This document shows, in pieces, positions 9,793 through 18,112 of a stretch of DNA of 64,000 nucleotides. The DNA comes from Dyadobacter pollutisoli (lineage in GTDB: Bacteria > Bacteroidota > Bacteroidia > Cytophagales > Spirosomataceae). The translations under genes and the position numbers were made by a program. Each line of letters opens with the position of its first letter. The first letter of the stretch is position 1. The stretch is taken from the NCBI RefSeq assembly GCF_026625565.1, contig NZ_CP112998.1, forward strand, positions 7,228,501 to 7,292,500. The letters run 5' to 3'. The notes under the pieces are model-generated. The model did no database searches. It was not told where the DNA came from and saw nothing but the letters and a program-made list of their open reading frames with translations.

Positions 9793-10176
9793 GATGCTGA
9801 TTTAAACCAGGTCATTAAAAAATTCATACTTTTATAATGAATTCAAGAATGATTGAAACTATTAGAACGGAATCTTAATAGAAACACGCAATAACTCAAA
9901 TGTAATAATTCAAATGTAGAAAGCAAGTTTTGGTAAATGTTAATGTCTGTTAACGTTAAAAAAATAGAAGAATATTTTGCCATAAGGCCGACTTGGGATA
10001 ACAATCCGCAAATTTTTCGTTGGAGAATTGACGTAACTTATTTGATAAAAAATCTATATTTAGTTTAAATTTTGACTCAGCGGATTATTTGCAATTAAAA
10101 TCGCTTTATTCAGCGTTTTTCGACGGAACTTTACCTTTCAATGAGTTAAGATTGAGAAGGTAAAAGCAAAAGGTCA
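9793..10176. other. AT-rich intergenic region with short repeats
   Basis: A stretch of 384 bases between divergent genes without a convincing frame. It holds a 9-base direct repeat (TCAAATGTA at 9896-9904 and 9910-9918) and a cluster of GTTAA-type words near 9945-9965. No clear terminator or RNA gene was seen. It probably carries the promoters of the two flanking genes. Confidence 0.5.
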
Positions 10177-11217
10177 ATGAACGGCAAGAAGATCAAAGCG
10201 GGGAGGTTTATGTTGACGAAGATGACGGCAGCGGACGGCGACAAATATTTCAGGCTGAGCAACAATGCGCAGGTCATGAAATATGTGACCGGGTACCCGC
10301 TAACCCGGCCCGAATCTGACGATATGCTTCGAAGGTTTTTAGCTGAATATGGACCTAACACCTACCTGGGCCGATACCTGATTGAGGAAGAGGCGACTGG
10401 GGAATTGATAGGGGCAGCGAAGCTGGATAAGGTCGGTGCCGAATATGAGATTGGTTACCGGGTGATGGAGGAGCATTGGGGCAAGGGAATAGCAACTGAA
10501 ATAGCGACCGGATTAATAAATTTTGCAAAAGGGACATTAAATGCCAAAAGCGTCATTGCCTTTGTGAATGTCAATAACGTCGCTTCCATACGGGTACTGG
10601 AAAAAGCCGGTATGGTGAATATGGAAACGATTGAAGATCTTGATGAAGTTAAGTATAAGTTTAGTTATTCACCTCAAAATAATCCCTCAATGAAAAAAGT
10701 GCTCTACATTTTGCTTGGACTGATCGCATTGGTCCTGATTGCTGCCTTCCTCATGCCGAAAGACTATGCTGTTGAAAAGGAAATCGTTATCAACAAACCT
10801 AAGGCAGAGGTCTTTGCATACCTCAAATCCCTGAAAAACCAGGATAACTGGAGTGTGTGGGCGAGCCGTGATCCCAATATGAAGAAAAGCTTCACGGGTA
10901 CCGACGGTACAGTAGGTTTCACTTCCATGTGGGACGGAAACGATGACGTAGGGAAGGGCGAACAGGAGATTACCAAAATCGAGGAAGGAGAGCGGGTCAA
11001 TACAGAACTCAGGTTTTTGAAACCATTTGAAAGTACCAACGATGCTTACATGGTTACGGAAGTCATTGATTCCACTTCAACGAAAGTACGCTGGGGCTTT
11101 ACCGGCGCTATGCCTATACCCATGAACGTCATGTTGCCTTTTATGGGCATGGAAAAATCGGTAGGAAAGGATTTTCAGGACGGATTGAATAACTTAAAGG
11201 CGATTTTGGAAAAATAA
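10177..11217 (+). CDS. GNAT N-acetyltransferase fused to a membrane-anchored SRPBCC domain
   Basis: A 346-residue protein with two normally separate parts. Residues 1-165 are a RimJ/RimL-type GNAT acetyltransferase (LIGAAKLDKVGAEYEIGYRV, then EHWGKGIATE for acetyl-CoA binding, and NVASIRVLEKAGM). Residues 172-190 are one hydrophobic helix (MKKVLYILLGLIALVLIAA), and about 195-345 form an SRPBCC/polyketide-cyclase-like ligand-binding domain. Met172 (ATG at 10690) looks like the usual start of a free SRPBCC protein. The joint has no stop in frame, but a TAG lies out of frame at 10662-10664. A real fusion, a lost stop codon or a sequencing indel are all possible, and a second internal start at 10690 may also be used. 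Confidence 0.8.
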   Translation: MNGKKIKAGRFMLTKMTAADGDKYFRLSNNAQVMKYVTGYPLTRPESDDMLRRFLAEYGPNTYLGRYLIEEEATGELIGAAKLDKVGAEYEIGYRVMEEHWGKGIATEIATGLINFAKGTLNAKSVIAFVNVNNVASIRVLEKAGMVNMETIEDLDEVKYKFSYSPQNNPSMKKVLYILLGLIALVLIAAFLMPKDYAVEKEIVINKPKAEVFAYLKSLKNQDNWSVWASRDPNMKKSFTGTDGTVGFTSMWDGNDDVGKGEQEITKIEEGERVNTELRFLKPFESTNDAYMVTEVIDSTSTKVRWGFTGAMPIPMNVMLPFMGMEKSVGKDFQDGLNNLKAILEK

Positions 11218-11230
11218 CAATGCCTACCTA

Positions 11231-11848
11231 ATGAACCATACTGATCCCCGGATAGATACCTACATTTTGAAGTCTGCTGATTTTGCAATCCCAATATTGA
11301 CTTATCTGCGGGAGATTGTGCACACCACCTGCCCGGAAGCGACGGAAACGATGAAATGGAGTTTTCCACATTTCGAGTACAAGGGGAGCATTCTTTGCAG
11401 CATGGCATCGTTCAAGCAGCATTGTGCATTTGGTTTCTGGCTGGGTTCCAAGCTGACGGATCCGCATAATTTGCTGGCGTCCGGGGATGAAAAGACTTCC
11501 ATGGGACAACTGGGCAGGATCACCAGCCTGGATGACTTGCCGAAAGAAAATTACCTGATAGGATTTATCAGGGAGGCAATGCAGCTGATAGACAGTGGCG
11601 TAAAACAAACCAAGGAACCTAAGCCTGCAACGAATAAAGAACTGGTGGTTCCCGAATATTTTGCAGAAGCATTACAATCGAATGCCGACGCGCTGAAAAC
11701 GTTTACCAATTTCAGTTACTCGCAGAAAAAGGAATATGTGGAATGGATTACCGATGCCAAAAGCGAGGCGACAAGAGACAAAAGAATGGAAACCGCGCTG
11801 GAATGGCTGGCGGAGGGTAAGATAAGAAACTGGAAGTATGTGAGATAG
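11231..11848 (+). CDS. YdeI/OmpD-associated family protein with DUF1801 domain
   Basis: A 205-residue cytoplasmic protein. Residues about 20-125 form a DUF1801 (YdhG-like) domain with the pattern PEATETMKWSFPHFEYKG. Residues about 140-200 form the short YdeI-type bacteriocin-protection/OmpD-associated domain, with FTNFSYSQKKEYVEWI and AKSEATRDKRMETALEWL. The biochemical function of this family is not established. The gene starts 13 bases after the GNAT-SRPBCC gene, so the two probably share a transcript. Its stop codon lies within a strong hairpin. Confidence 0.85.
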   Translation: MNHTDPRIDTYILKSADFAIPILTYLREIVHTTCPEATETMKWSFPHFEYKGSILCSMASFKQHCAFGFWLGSKLTDPHNLLASGDEKTSMGQLGRITSLDDLPKENYLIGFIREAMQLIDSGVKQTKEPKPATNKELVVPEYFAEALQSNADALKTFTNFSYSQKKEYVEWITDAKSEATRDKRMETALEWLAEGKIRNWKYVR

Positions 11849-11876
11849 ACTGGCCGTGATCATCTGCCAGTCTATC
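11844..11876. terminator. Bidirectional terminator between the YdeI-like gene and hmuY
   Basis: A perfect 11-bp inverted repeat (GATAGACTGGC with GCCAGTCTATC) and an 11-base loop, between convergent stops at 11848 and 11884. The T tail is interrupted (ATCATCATTTTTA), so it is a moderate terminator rather than a classic one. Confidence 0.6.
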
Positions 11877-11883
11877 ATCATTT

Positions 11884-12474
11884 TTATTTCAAATTTGTGC
11901 TGCCGTCAGCCTGGTATGCAAATCTGAATGTGTAAGTTTTTGCGGCTGGGCGGGTTGTGAGGTCTTTGAACGATTCTGAGGTGGTACTTGGATTTCCCTT
12001 GTAATAGCTAAGCATTTCTATCTTGGCATATTTGCCGTCTGTTGTTTTCAAAACGATAATTTTGCCCGGTACCGGAATGATAGCATGCTGCGGTTCCGTA
12101 GTAGCGGTGTAGTTATACCACGACCCTGAACCTTTGATATCGTCCTTCACAAATCCGGAAGCTGGGGCGGTTGTATAAGTATCGAAGAGCTGTCCGTTGG
12201 ATAGTTGTACCAGTTGCGCCGTTCCGCTTACCGAAATGGTTGTTCCTTTAAATTTAATGTCCCATTGCTCAGAAGAGGTCACTTCTTTGTTCAGGGAAAG
12301 ACTGTAAAATGCTGAATCTTTCTTCGATTCTGCTGATCCGTCCAGGTCTTTTACTTCGCTGATCGTGAGGTCTGGAACCACTACTGGCCCATTTTCATTG
12401 TCATCGCCGCAAGCTGTCAAAAATAGCATGGATGCAGCAAGGAATGTAAGTACAGGTACTCTTAGATTTTTCAT
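11884..12474 (-). CDS. hmuY: HmuY family haem-binding lipoprotein
   Basis: A 196-residue haemophore-like lipoprotein that, in this family, sits on the cell surface and passes haem to the TonB-dependent receptor HmuR. The signal peptide ends in a lipobox with Cys22 (LFLTAC). HmuY features include SLSLNKEVTSSEQWDIKF, the central KIEMLSYYKG strand and the C-terminal YTFRFAYQADGS. The gene lies 22 bases after the receptor gene on the same strand. The haem ligand residues are not obvious because they vary across the family. Confidence 0.88.
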   Translation of the reverse strand: MKNLRVPVLTFLAASMLFLTACGDDNENGPVVVPDLTISEVKDLDGSAESKKDSAFYSLSLNKEVTSSEQWDIKFKGTTISVSGTAQLVQLSNGQLFDTYTTAPASGFVKDDIKGSGSWYNYTATTEPQHAIIPVPGKIIVLKTTDGKYAKIEMLSYYKGNPSTTSESFKDLTTRPAAKTYTFRFAYQADGSTNLK

Positions 12475-12496
12475 TGTGATTGGTTGATTATAAAAG

Positions 12497-14575
12497 TTAT
12501 TTATTGAAATTGAAGCTCACACCTCCGTAGAGAAGTCGTCCGGGAAGGTTGCTGACGGAGGCTATATCTTTGTAATTGAGCAGGTTTTCGGCCGTTATCT
12601 GTAATCTCAGCCTGTTTTTGTAAAAGCTTTTGGAAACGGAAGCATTGAGCACATTGTATCCATTCACATATTCGCTGTCGGCGTTCAGGATACCGTTTCC
12701 GTCAATGTCGCTGATGCCGTACTTGCCTCGGTAAATCGAACGGATAGAGGCTGTAAAGCCTTTTTCTGTGTTGTTATAGGAAATTCTTGCATTGACCATC
12801 CATTTCGACCGGTTGTATAATCCGCCGTACTCGCTCATTCTGACCAATCTGGTGCGGTTGTTTTCGTCTTTCGTGTAAACTTCCCCTGCCTTGATCTTGT
12901 CTTTTTCTGCCTGATCAAAAGCGTCCAGATATTGCACGCCGAGCGCTACTTCGAAATTTTTGGCAAAGGAATAAGTGATCTCAGTCTCAGCTCCCTGTGT
13001 GACAACGCTGTTGAGATTGAAGTAGGAGTAGACAAACAATCCATTGGTTTTGAGCGCAATGGGTTGTGTGCTGATGAGGTTTTTGATATTATTCCGAAAA
13101 GCATTGAATGTAATGCTCAGCCTGGGCACCGGTGCATATCTGAATCCTGTATTGAACGAGGTGGAGCTTTCGGCATTCAGGCTCTGCAATGTGGTGGGAT
13201 CAATGAGCACCCTTTCGATGAGTCCTACATTCTGCAATTCTTTAAGTCTGTCGGCCACGCCAATGTACCCGAAAACCGAATAGCCGACTGCCGTATTGGT
13301 AAAGTTGAGATACAATTGCCTGAAATCCGGTGCTTTATATCCTTTTCCTGCTGAGGCAAGGATCATAAAACGATCGGTCACCTTGTAGCTGGCTGCTAGC
13401 TTGGGGCTGAATTGTGATTTGTACTCGCTGTGGGCATCAAAACGTCCGCCGACGATGATACTAAGCCTTGTCAATGGTTGCCAGTCCGCCTGCACGTAGC
13501 CGTAGCCGGAGTTGAACGATTGCAGGTCCTCGTAGCGTGTAGCCTCCACGGTCTCATGTACAGCACCAGCGCCCGCCGTCACTTTCAAGCCGGGGACGAC
13601 GGCATAGTCCGTCTGCAATTCGCCCCGTGTAAATGTCTGATCGAAAAATGTCTGATCGAACAGTGTATGGTTATCTTCGTAATTATAGAGCGACTTCGTT
13701 TTGTAAGACGAATAGTAAAGCCGGGCCGAGGAGTTCAACTTTTCATTAAACCTGATCCGGTACGAAGGCGCTATGCTTAGGTTTCTCTCTTTACCTTTCC
13801 CCGACGCGAACCGGTCGTTGGTGAAATATCGGTCATCCTGTTCACTGTCAAAATAGCGGACCGAAACCCGAAGATCCGACTTAGGAGTCAGCTGGTAGCC
13901 GCTTCTCAGGTTAAATGTGTAAGCTTCAAATGGCGAAACGGTTTTAGTACCGGTTTCAGGGCGCAGTGCATAACCACTGCTGCTGTTGCGATTTGCAAAG
14001 CCGCCGATGTCAAACTTATTCTTTCTGAACCCACTTTCAACTGACAGATCCGTATTGTTATTGGTGCCATATCGGGCTGATAATGAAGATGAAAATCCGT
14101 CTTTCTGTTTCTGGGTAATGATATTGATCACACCAGCCATGGCTTCGCTACCGTATAAAGAGGAAGAAGGGCCTTTTACAATTTCAATTTTATCAATATT
14201 GGTAGTAGCAATGCGCGAAAGTTCAAGTGTACCTGATGTGCGTCCGATTACCGGTTCGCCATCGATCATGATCATCGTGTACTCTGGTGAAAATCCCTGC
14301 ATTTGAATGCCTTTCCCATGGTCAGTGACAATGGTCAGGCCGGTTTGTTCTGCAAGTATCTCATTCAGTCGTACCATTCCGCGATTCCTGATTTCAGCAG
14401 AAGAGATCTGGGTAACCGGAACAGGAATTTGTGAAAGCAGCTTTTCAGTCCGGGTAGCAGTCACCACCACTTCATTGAGATTATTGATCCTGACAGAATC
14501 CTTTCTCGACATTTCTTCCTGGGCCAGGGCTGCCGTGGTTATAAATAATAGTAGCGAAAATAAACGAATCTTCAT
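12497..14575 (-). CDS. hmuR: TonB-dependent outer-membrane haem receptor (HmuR-like)
   Basis: A 692-residue outer-membrane receptor. The signal peptide (ends ALAQ) is followed by a TonB-box-like stretch near NLNEVVVTATRTEK. The plug domain is at about 45-150, with GMVRLNEILAEQTGL and IDKIEIVKGPSSSLYGSEAM. A 22-stranded barrel ends in an aromatic-rich LLYGGVSFNFNK. It has no N-terminal carboxypeptidase-like domain, so it is the short, siderophore/haem class rather than SusC. Pairing with HmuY makes haem the likely substrate. Its promoter carries a palindrome resembling a DtxR-family operator, which suggests metal-dependent control. Confidence 0.9.
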   Translation of the reverse strand: MKIRLFSLLLFITTAALAQEEMSRKDSVRINNLNEVVVTATRTEKLLSQIPVPVTQISSAEIRNRGMVRLNEILAEQTGLTIVTDHGKGIQMQGFSPEYTMIMIDGEPVIGRTSGTLELSRIATTNIDKIEIVKGPSSSLYGSEAMAGVINIITQKQKDGFSSSLSARYGTNNNTDLSVESGFRKNKFDIGGFANRNSSSGYALRPETGTKTVSPFEAYTFNLRSGYQLTPKSDLRVSVRYFDSEQDDRYFTNDRFASGKGKERNLSIAPSYRIRFNEKLNSSARLYYSSYKTKSLYNYEDNHTLFDQTFFDQTFTRGELQTDYAVVPGLKVTAGAGAVHETVEATRYEDLQSFNSGYGYVQADWQPLTRLSIIVGGRFDAHSEYKSQFSPKLAASYKVTDRFMILASAGKGYKAPDFRQLYLNFTNTAVGYSVFGYIGVADRLKELQNVGLIERVLIDPTTLQSLNAESSTSFNTGFRYAPVPRLSITFNAFRNNIKNLISTQPIALKTNGLFVYSYFNLNSVVTQGAETEITYSFAKNFEVALGVQYLDAFDQAEKDKIKAGEVYTKDENNRTRLVRMSEYGGLYNRSKWMVNARISYNNTEKGFTASIRSIYRGKYGISDIDGNGILNADSEYVNGYNVLNASVSKSFYKNRLRLQITAENLLNYKDIASVSNLPGRLLYGGVSFNFNK

Positions 14576-14577
14576 TT

Positions 14578-14590
14578 ATTTAGAATAAAT
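14578..14590. promoter_or_regulatory. Second, imperfect copy of the hmuR palindrome
   Basis: ATTTAGAATAAAT matches the ATTTAGACTAAAT palindrome 40 bases away at 12 of 13 positions. It lies just before the hmuR start codon, in the untranslated leader, where a bound repressor could add to the block. Confidence 0.4.
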
Positions 14591-14603
14591 TTAAATAGAG
14601 TTA

Positions 14604-14635
14604 CAAATGAATCTATTATTTAGACTAAATACAAA
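14604..14635 (-). promoter_or_regulatory. hmuRY promoter with a palindrome in the spacer
   Basis: The minus strand reads TTTG (14632-14635), a 20-base spacer, then TTCATTTG (14604-14611). This is close to the Bacteroidota consensus TTTG-N19-21-TAnnTTTG. A perfect 13-base palindrome, ATTTAGACTAAAT (14618-14630), fills most of the spacer. A repressor bound there would block RNA polymerase. The half-site TTTAG/CTAAA is the same as in the mntH-mntR operator. Confidence 0.6.
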
Positions 14636-14718
14636 GAAATGGATAAGTTTTTATCAATTAATCCTGAAAAGAACGGAGTAATGAGAGATGAAAACGGGAT
14701 TGGTAATGGGGAATCGGT

Positions 14719-15255
14719 CTATTTAATGACAGCGGCGAGCGAGACGGTGACAATGTCTTTGAGCTTCCAGTCTTTCTCACCGATTTTGTAATCCAGGCGG
14801 TTTACATCGAATGTACTGGAAAGGGTGTAAGTACCGTCAGCATTTTTTTTGGCTTCAAAAGGCAATGTTACAGTCTTCGATACGTCGCGCATCGTGAGTG
14901 TACCGGTGGTTTGGAACTTGCCGTCTTTCTTCTCCACCTTCGAAGACTTGAAATGAATATCGGGATACTTTTCGACGTAAAAGTACTTTTCACTTTTCAG
15001 GTCTTTGTCCCTTGAATTACTGTTGGTCTTGAATGTAGCCGCGGCAATTTTCACATCAAAAGAAGCTGCGGACGGATTTTTTTCGTCAAAAACCGCAGAG
15101 CCTCTCGGTGCTTCAAAGCTTCCTTCGCAGGTACCCAATATGAATTTTACACTGAATTTAGTGCTGCCGGAGACGATCTTTGAAGTTTGAGCAAAAGTAT
15201 TGCCCCATCCAGCAAAGATGAAAACAGACAGGGCAATTTTGATAATGTGTCGCAT
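14719..15255 (-). CDS. YceI family protein, exported
   Basis: A 178-residue periplasmic protein of the YceI lipocalin-like fold, a beta-barrel that binds isoprenoid or other lipids. I chose the ATG at 15255 because it opens a clean signal peptide (MRHIIKIALSVFIFAGWGNTFA); an upstream start would add 30 residues without that character. The domain shows SFDVKIAAATFKTNSNSRDK and KSEKYFYVEKYPDIHFKSS, with the FQTTGTLTMRDVSKTVTLPF strand pair. Its exact ligand cannot be told. It is a single gene downstream of the VOC/AraC group. Confidence 0.88.
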   Translation of the reverse strand: MRHIIKIALSVFIFAGWGNTFAQTSKIVSGSTKFSVKFILGTCEGSFEAPRGSAVFDEKNPSAASFDVKIAAATFKTNSNSRDKDLKSEKYFYVEKYPDIHFKSSKVEKKDGKFQTTGTLTMRDVSKTVTLPFEAKKNADGTYTLSSTFDVNRLDYKIGEKDWKLKDIVTVSLAAVIK

Positions 15256-15287
15256 TGGAGCCGGTTTTTGAACAAAACAATATAACG

Positions 15288-15626
15288 TTATTTTTCCTCC
15301 AAAAGCGATTCTCCTTCCGACAAATCCCCGGAAGTCCATCGCCATTTCTCATGCATACGAAGTTTCCCGTTCGGAAGTTGCTCAGGAGTCGAATAACAAA
15401 CGCCGGTTGTGATCTCGCCTTTGTCATTGACCTGATGATAACGCATATCGAGATTGCCCTGATCATCGACCAGGGCAATCAAATGTCCGGTGACTATCCT
15501 GCCCCCCGAATAAGTTGAAGTGACGATATTACCCGTTTGCTTATACAAAAACTGCATTTGCAGATCCACTTCACCATTTTCAGAATTAGCAAGCGGAATA
15601 AAAACCTTATTATCGTAATTAATCAT
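15288..15626 (-). CDS. Small conserved protein of the group mislabelled N-acetylglutamate synthase
   Basis: A 112-residue soluble protein made of repeated beta-strand units: NGEVDLQMQFLYKQTGNIVT, TYSGGRIVTGHLIALVDDQG and LDMRYHQVNDKGEITTG. Similar Bacteroidota proteins often carry the label N-acetylglutamate synthase, but nothing here looks like an acetyltransferase, so I do not assign that activity. The ATG at 15626 is preferred because it gives an ATGA overlap with the stop of the VOC gene, implying coupled translation. The function is unknown. Confidence 0.75.
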   Translation of the reverse strand: MINYDNKVFIPLANSENGEVDLQMQFLYKQTGNIVTSTYSGGRIVTGHLIALVDDQGNLDMRYHQVNDKGEITTGVCYSTPEQLPNGKLRMHEKWRWTSGDLSEGESLLEEK

Positions 15627-16009
15627 AGAACAGAAGTTATCCACCACACATTGCCGCAGGGGTCGGTTACCCCGCAGCTCCGACCGTAATCCTGGTCGGC
15701 AGGTTCCATTACTTTGGTTGCGCCTTCCGACAATGCTTTTTCATAAGTGTCGTCGGCATTTGCTACGTAAATAAACATATTTGCCGGTTGCGCAGGCCAT
15801 TCGGCGCGGGCATCGCAAAACATAATAGTACTGTCGCCGATCTTTACTTCCGAATGTTTGATCAGGGCCGGGTCATCCTCCTGTAAATGTGTCGAAACAA
15901 TTTCGCCACCGAATACATTGATTGTGAATTCTTTAAATTTTGCGGCACCTGTCAGCATTAAGTAAGGCATTAATGTTTGATGGCCGTTTGGGACTTTTAC
16001 ATTGCTCAT
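15623..16009 (-). CDS. VOC family protein (glyoxalase/PhnB-like)
   Basis: A 128-residue vicinal-oxygen-chelate fold protein of the PhnB subgroup: LMPYLMLTGAAKFKEFTINVFGGE, with IMFCDARAEWP and the C-terminal YGRSCGVTDPCGNVWWI. VOC proteins use paired beta-alpha-beta-beta-beta units for metal-dependent reactions or for ligand binding. No specific substrate can be assigned. It overlaps the next gene by four bases (ATGA) and lies downstream of an AraC regulator on the same strand. Confidence 0.85.
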   Translation of the reverse strand: MSNVKVPNGHQTLMPYLMLTGAAKFKEFTINVFGGEIVSTHLQEDDPALIKHSEVKIGDSTIMFCDARAEWPAQPANMFIYVANADDTYEKALSEGATKVMEPADQDYGRSCGVTDPCGNVWWITSVL

Positions 16010-16076
16010 AATTTTTTGTTTTAAGTTTAAGCAAAGGTACCGGCAGCCTATACCTCAAAATTGGAAAAACACGACA

Positions 16077-16886
16077 TTATACATCGCGGTAGCCGGTACC
16101 CTCAGTTCTTCCTGAAAAGTAGAACCTGGGATGGTCGCCGGAGAATGCTTTGAAATCATGAATAAAATGGGACTGATCGTAGTAGCCGCATTCATAAGCG
16201 ATTTCGGTCAGCGATTTTTCTTTATCACCATAGGCATTCAATGCGGACTGAAACCGGATGATACGCGAGAAAAGTTTGGGACTAAAACCTGAAAACGCCT
16301 TGAATTTTCTCTCAAACTGCCTGGTAGAAAGAAAACTGCTTGCCGCAAGTTCCGGCACGCTGGCAATACCATTGCTTTGGATGATCTGGTTAATGACTGA
16401 AAACACGGCGGGTTCGGAAGGCTGATTTTTACGAAGGCAATTTTCCAGGAACTCCGACATAACCCTGACCCTTTCCGAGGTACCTGCGGCCAGCATCATT
16501 TTTTCTTCCAGTTCGGCTCCTGTGTTTCCAAGAAACGTCACAATATCCGGCATTTCATTACTGATTTCAGTCGATGGAATGCCAAAAAGCACTGGTACAG
16601 CGAAAGGATAAAGGTACACCCCGAAAATCCCGAAGTCTTCGCGGATAAGGAACCGGCGGAAAGATTGCGATTGCCCGTGAACTCCTGAATTGAACGATAA
16701 CTCGGTTTTATCATTGGCCAAAAGTTCATCGAACCGGCCTTTGTAATGAAAGATCAGTTCCGCGCAACCGTCGGCCATAGTACGGTGAATGTACGGTTGC
16801 CCCACGGATACTTCATGTTCAAGAACCCAAAAGGACCGGACGTACCGGGCTAGCGCAGGAGATGGAGAAATAGTGAAATATTTCAT
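16077..16886 (-). CDS. AraC family transcriptional regulator
   Basis: A 269-residue activator-type regulator. Residues 1-150 form the DUF6597-like sensor domain found with many Bacteroidota AraC proteins (SPSPALARYVRSFWVLEHE, and MADGCAELIFHYKG). The C-terminal double helix-turn-helix spans about 175-258, with SVPELAASSFLSTRQFERKF and a second helix SLTEIAYECGYYDQSHFIHD. It lies 67 bases upstream of the VOC gene on the same strand, so the VOC pair may be its target. The inducer is unknown. Confidence 0.9.
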   Translation of the reverse strand: MKYFTISPSPALARYVRSFWVLEHEVSVGQPYIHRTMADGCAELIFHYKGRFDELLANDKTELSFNSGVHGQSQSFRRFLIREDFGIFGVYLYPFAVPVLFGIPSTEISNEMPDIVTFLGNTGAELEEKMMLAAGTSERVRVMSEFLENCLRKNQPSEPAVFSVINQIIQSNGIASVPELAASSFLSTRQFERKFKAFSGFSPKLFSRIIRFQSALNAYGDKEKSLTEIAYECGYYDQSHFIHDFKAFSGDHPRFYFSGRTEGTGYRDV

Positions 16887-17180
16887 GACGGACAGTCCAT
16901 ATGCTATTGTGACCTGGCTTGAAGATAACAGATTGCTTGCGAAAAGCTTATTCCTGAACTTCGTTTTTCAATTCAATTCGGGGATATTTGTTAATCTACT
17001 TGATCTATATATTTTAAAGATAAATTTTTATTATGTGTTCTTAAATTTATATTTTTGAAATCTCTTTAATACATTTGATAGCATTTATGACGGTCTGAAT
17101 TGTTTCATGATTGTCGCTGTTAATCTATTATTTAACAGTATTAATAACATAGTCGATTACCTTACTACTCAGTTTCTATT
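16887..17180. other. AT-rich divergent promoter region
   Basis: About 294 bases between the AraC gene and the cupin gene, strongly A+T rich in its middle. A plus-strand TATTTTTG box at 17050-17057 fits the TAnnTTTG consensus but is more than 120 bases from the cupin start. No gene is seen. Confidence 0.45.
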
Positions 17181-18035
17181 ATGAAATTAGTGCCCATAGA
17201 GAAGCGTAGCGGACTTACCCGCGAAGAATTTATTGAGAATTATTTAAAGCCAAGCCGTCCAGTTGTTTTTACGGATTTGGCAAAAGACTGGCCTGCGGCA
17301 CAAAAGTGGACTTTTGAATGGCTGAGAGAAAATCACGGCAGCCTTGATGTTCCTTTGGTTGATAATCATATCCACGACGCGGATAAATATTTTCAGATAG
17401 CCAAAACAATGAAGTTCGGGGACTATTTGTCGCTCATTGAAAAAGGGCCCACAGACCTTCGTATTTTCTTGTTTGATATTTTCAAAAAGATCCCAGAGCT
17501 GGCAGACGATATCCGTTTTCCAACCATTATGGACGGATTTTTGAAATCATACAAATTTGTATTTTTCGGGGGGCAGGGTTCCATTACCAATCTCCATTAC
17601 GATATGGATTGCTCCAATGTATTCCTGACCCAATTTCAGACCAGAAAGCAGGTAATATTGTTCTCGCCGGAAGAGAGCAGACGCCTGTACCATCACCCGT
17701 TCACTGTAATGAGCAAGGTAGATCCCCTTGATCCTGACTACGAGAGATTTCCAGCCTTGAAAGGTGCCGTGGGACATGAAACGATCCTGCATCACGGAGA
17801 AACGATTTTTATCCCGTCACTTTGGTGGCACTATATCCGCTATGTAGATGGCGGTTTCAGTCTGGCTTTACGTGCCAATAACTCTATTTTCACGGCCGTG
17901 CGTGGCGGAATGAACCTGGTTCGGCACACGTTCGTGGATAAGAGTATGACTAAGCTGCTGGGTATTGACTGGCAGCATTGGAAAGAAAACAAAGCTGCTG
18001 AAAACGCGAAAGCCGTTTTGCAGGAACAAGCATAA
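17181..18035 (+). CDS. Cupin-like (JmjC-type) Fe(II)/2-oxoglutarate oxygenase
   Basis: A 284-residue Cupin_8/JmjC-fold protein related to factor-inhibiting-HIF-type hydroxylases. The iron triad is visible: His139 and Asp141 in NLHYDMDCSNVF, and His217 in IPSLWWHYIRY. The N-terminal segment EEFIENYLKPSRPVVFTDL is typical of the Cupin_8 group. These enzymes hydroxylate protein, tRNA or small-molecule targets with 2-oxoglutarate; the target here cannot be told. It stands alone between an AT-rich region and uvrB, and a hairpin follows its stop by 12 bases. Confidence 0.88.
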   Translation: MKLVPIEKRSGLTREEFIENYLKPSRPVVFTDLAKDWPAAQKWTFEWLRENHGSLDVPLVDNHIHDADKYFQIAKTMKFGDYLSLIEKGPTDLRIFLFDIFKKIPELADDIRFPTIMDGFLKSYKFVFFGGQGSITNLHYDMDCSNVFLTQFQTRKQVILFSPEESRRLYHHPFTVMSKVDPLDPDYERFPALKGAVGHETILHHGETIFIPSLWWHYIRYVDGGFSLALRANNSIFTAVRGGMNLVRHTFVDKSMTKLLGIDWQHWKENKAAENAKAVLQEQA

Positions 18036-18047
18036 AGTTACACCGGA

Positions 18048-18083
18048 CGCATTTCAAAGAAACTAATATATCTTTGAAATGCG
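18048..18083. terminator. Perfect 13-bp hairpin between the cupin gene and uvrB
   Basis: CGCATTTCAAAGA pairs perfectly with TCTTTGAAATGCG around a 10-base loop. It lies 12 bases after the cupin stop and 29 bases before the uvrB ATG. There is no T run, so it may be a weak terminator, an mRNA-stabilising hairpin or a protein-binding palindrome in the uvrB leader. Confidence 0.5.
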
Positions 18084-18112
18084 TTACAAACGGTACTGCT
18101 TTACTACTTGTT

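Noticed and set aside
18074..18112. Upstream start for uvrB adding 13 residues
   Set aside because: The start falls inside the leader hairpin and the extra residues (MKCVTNGTALLLV) are not part of UvrB.
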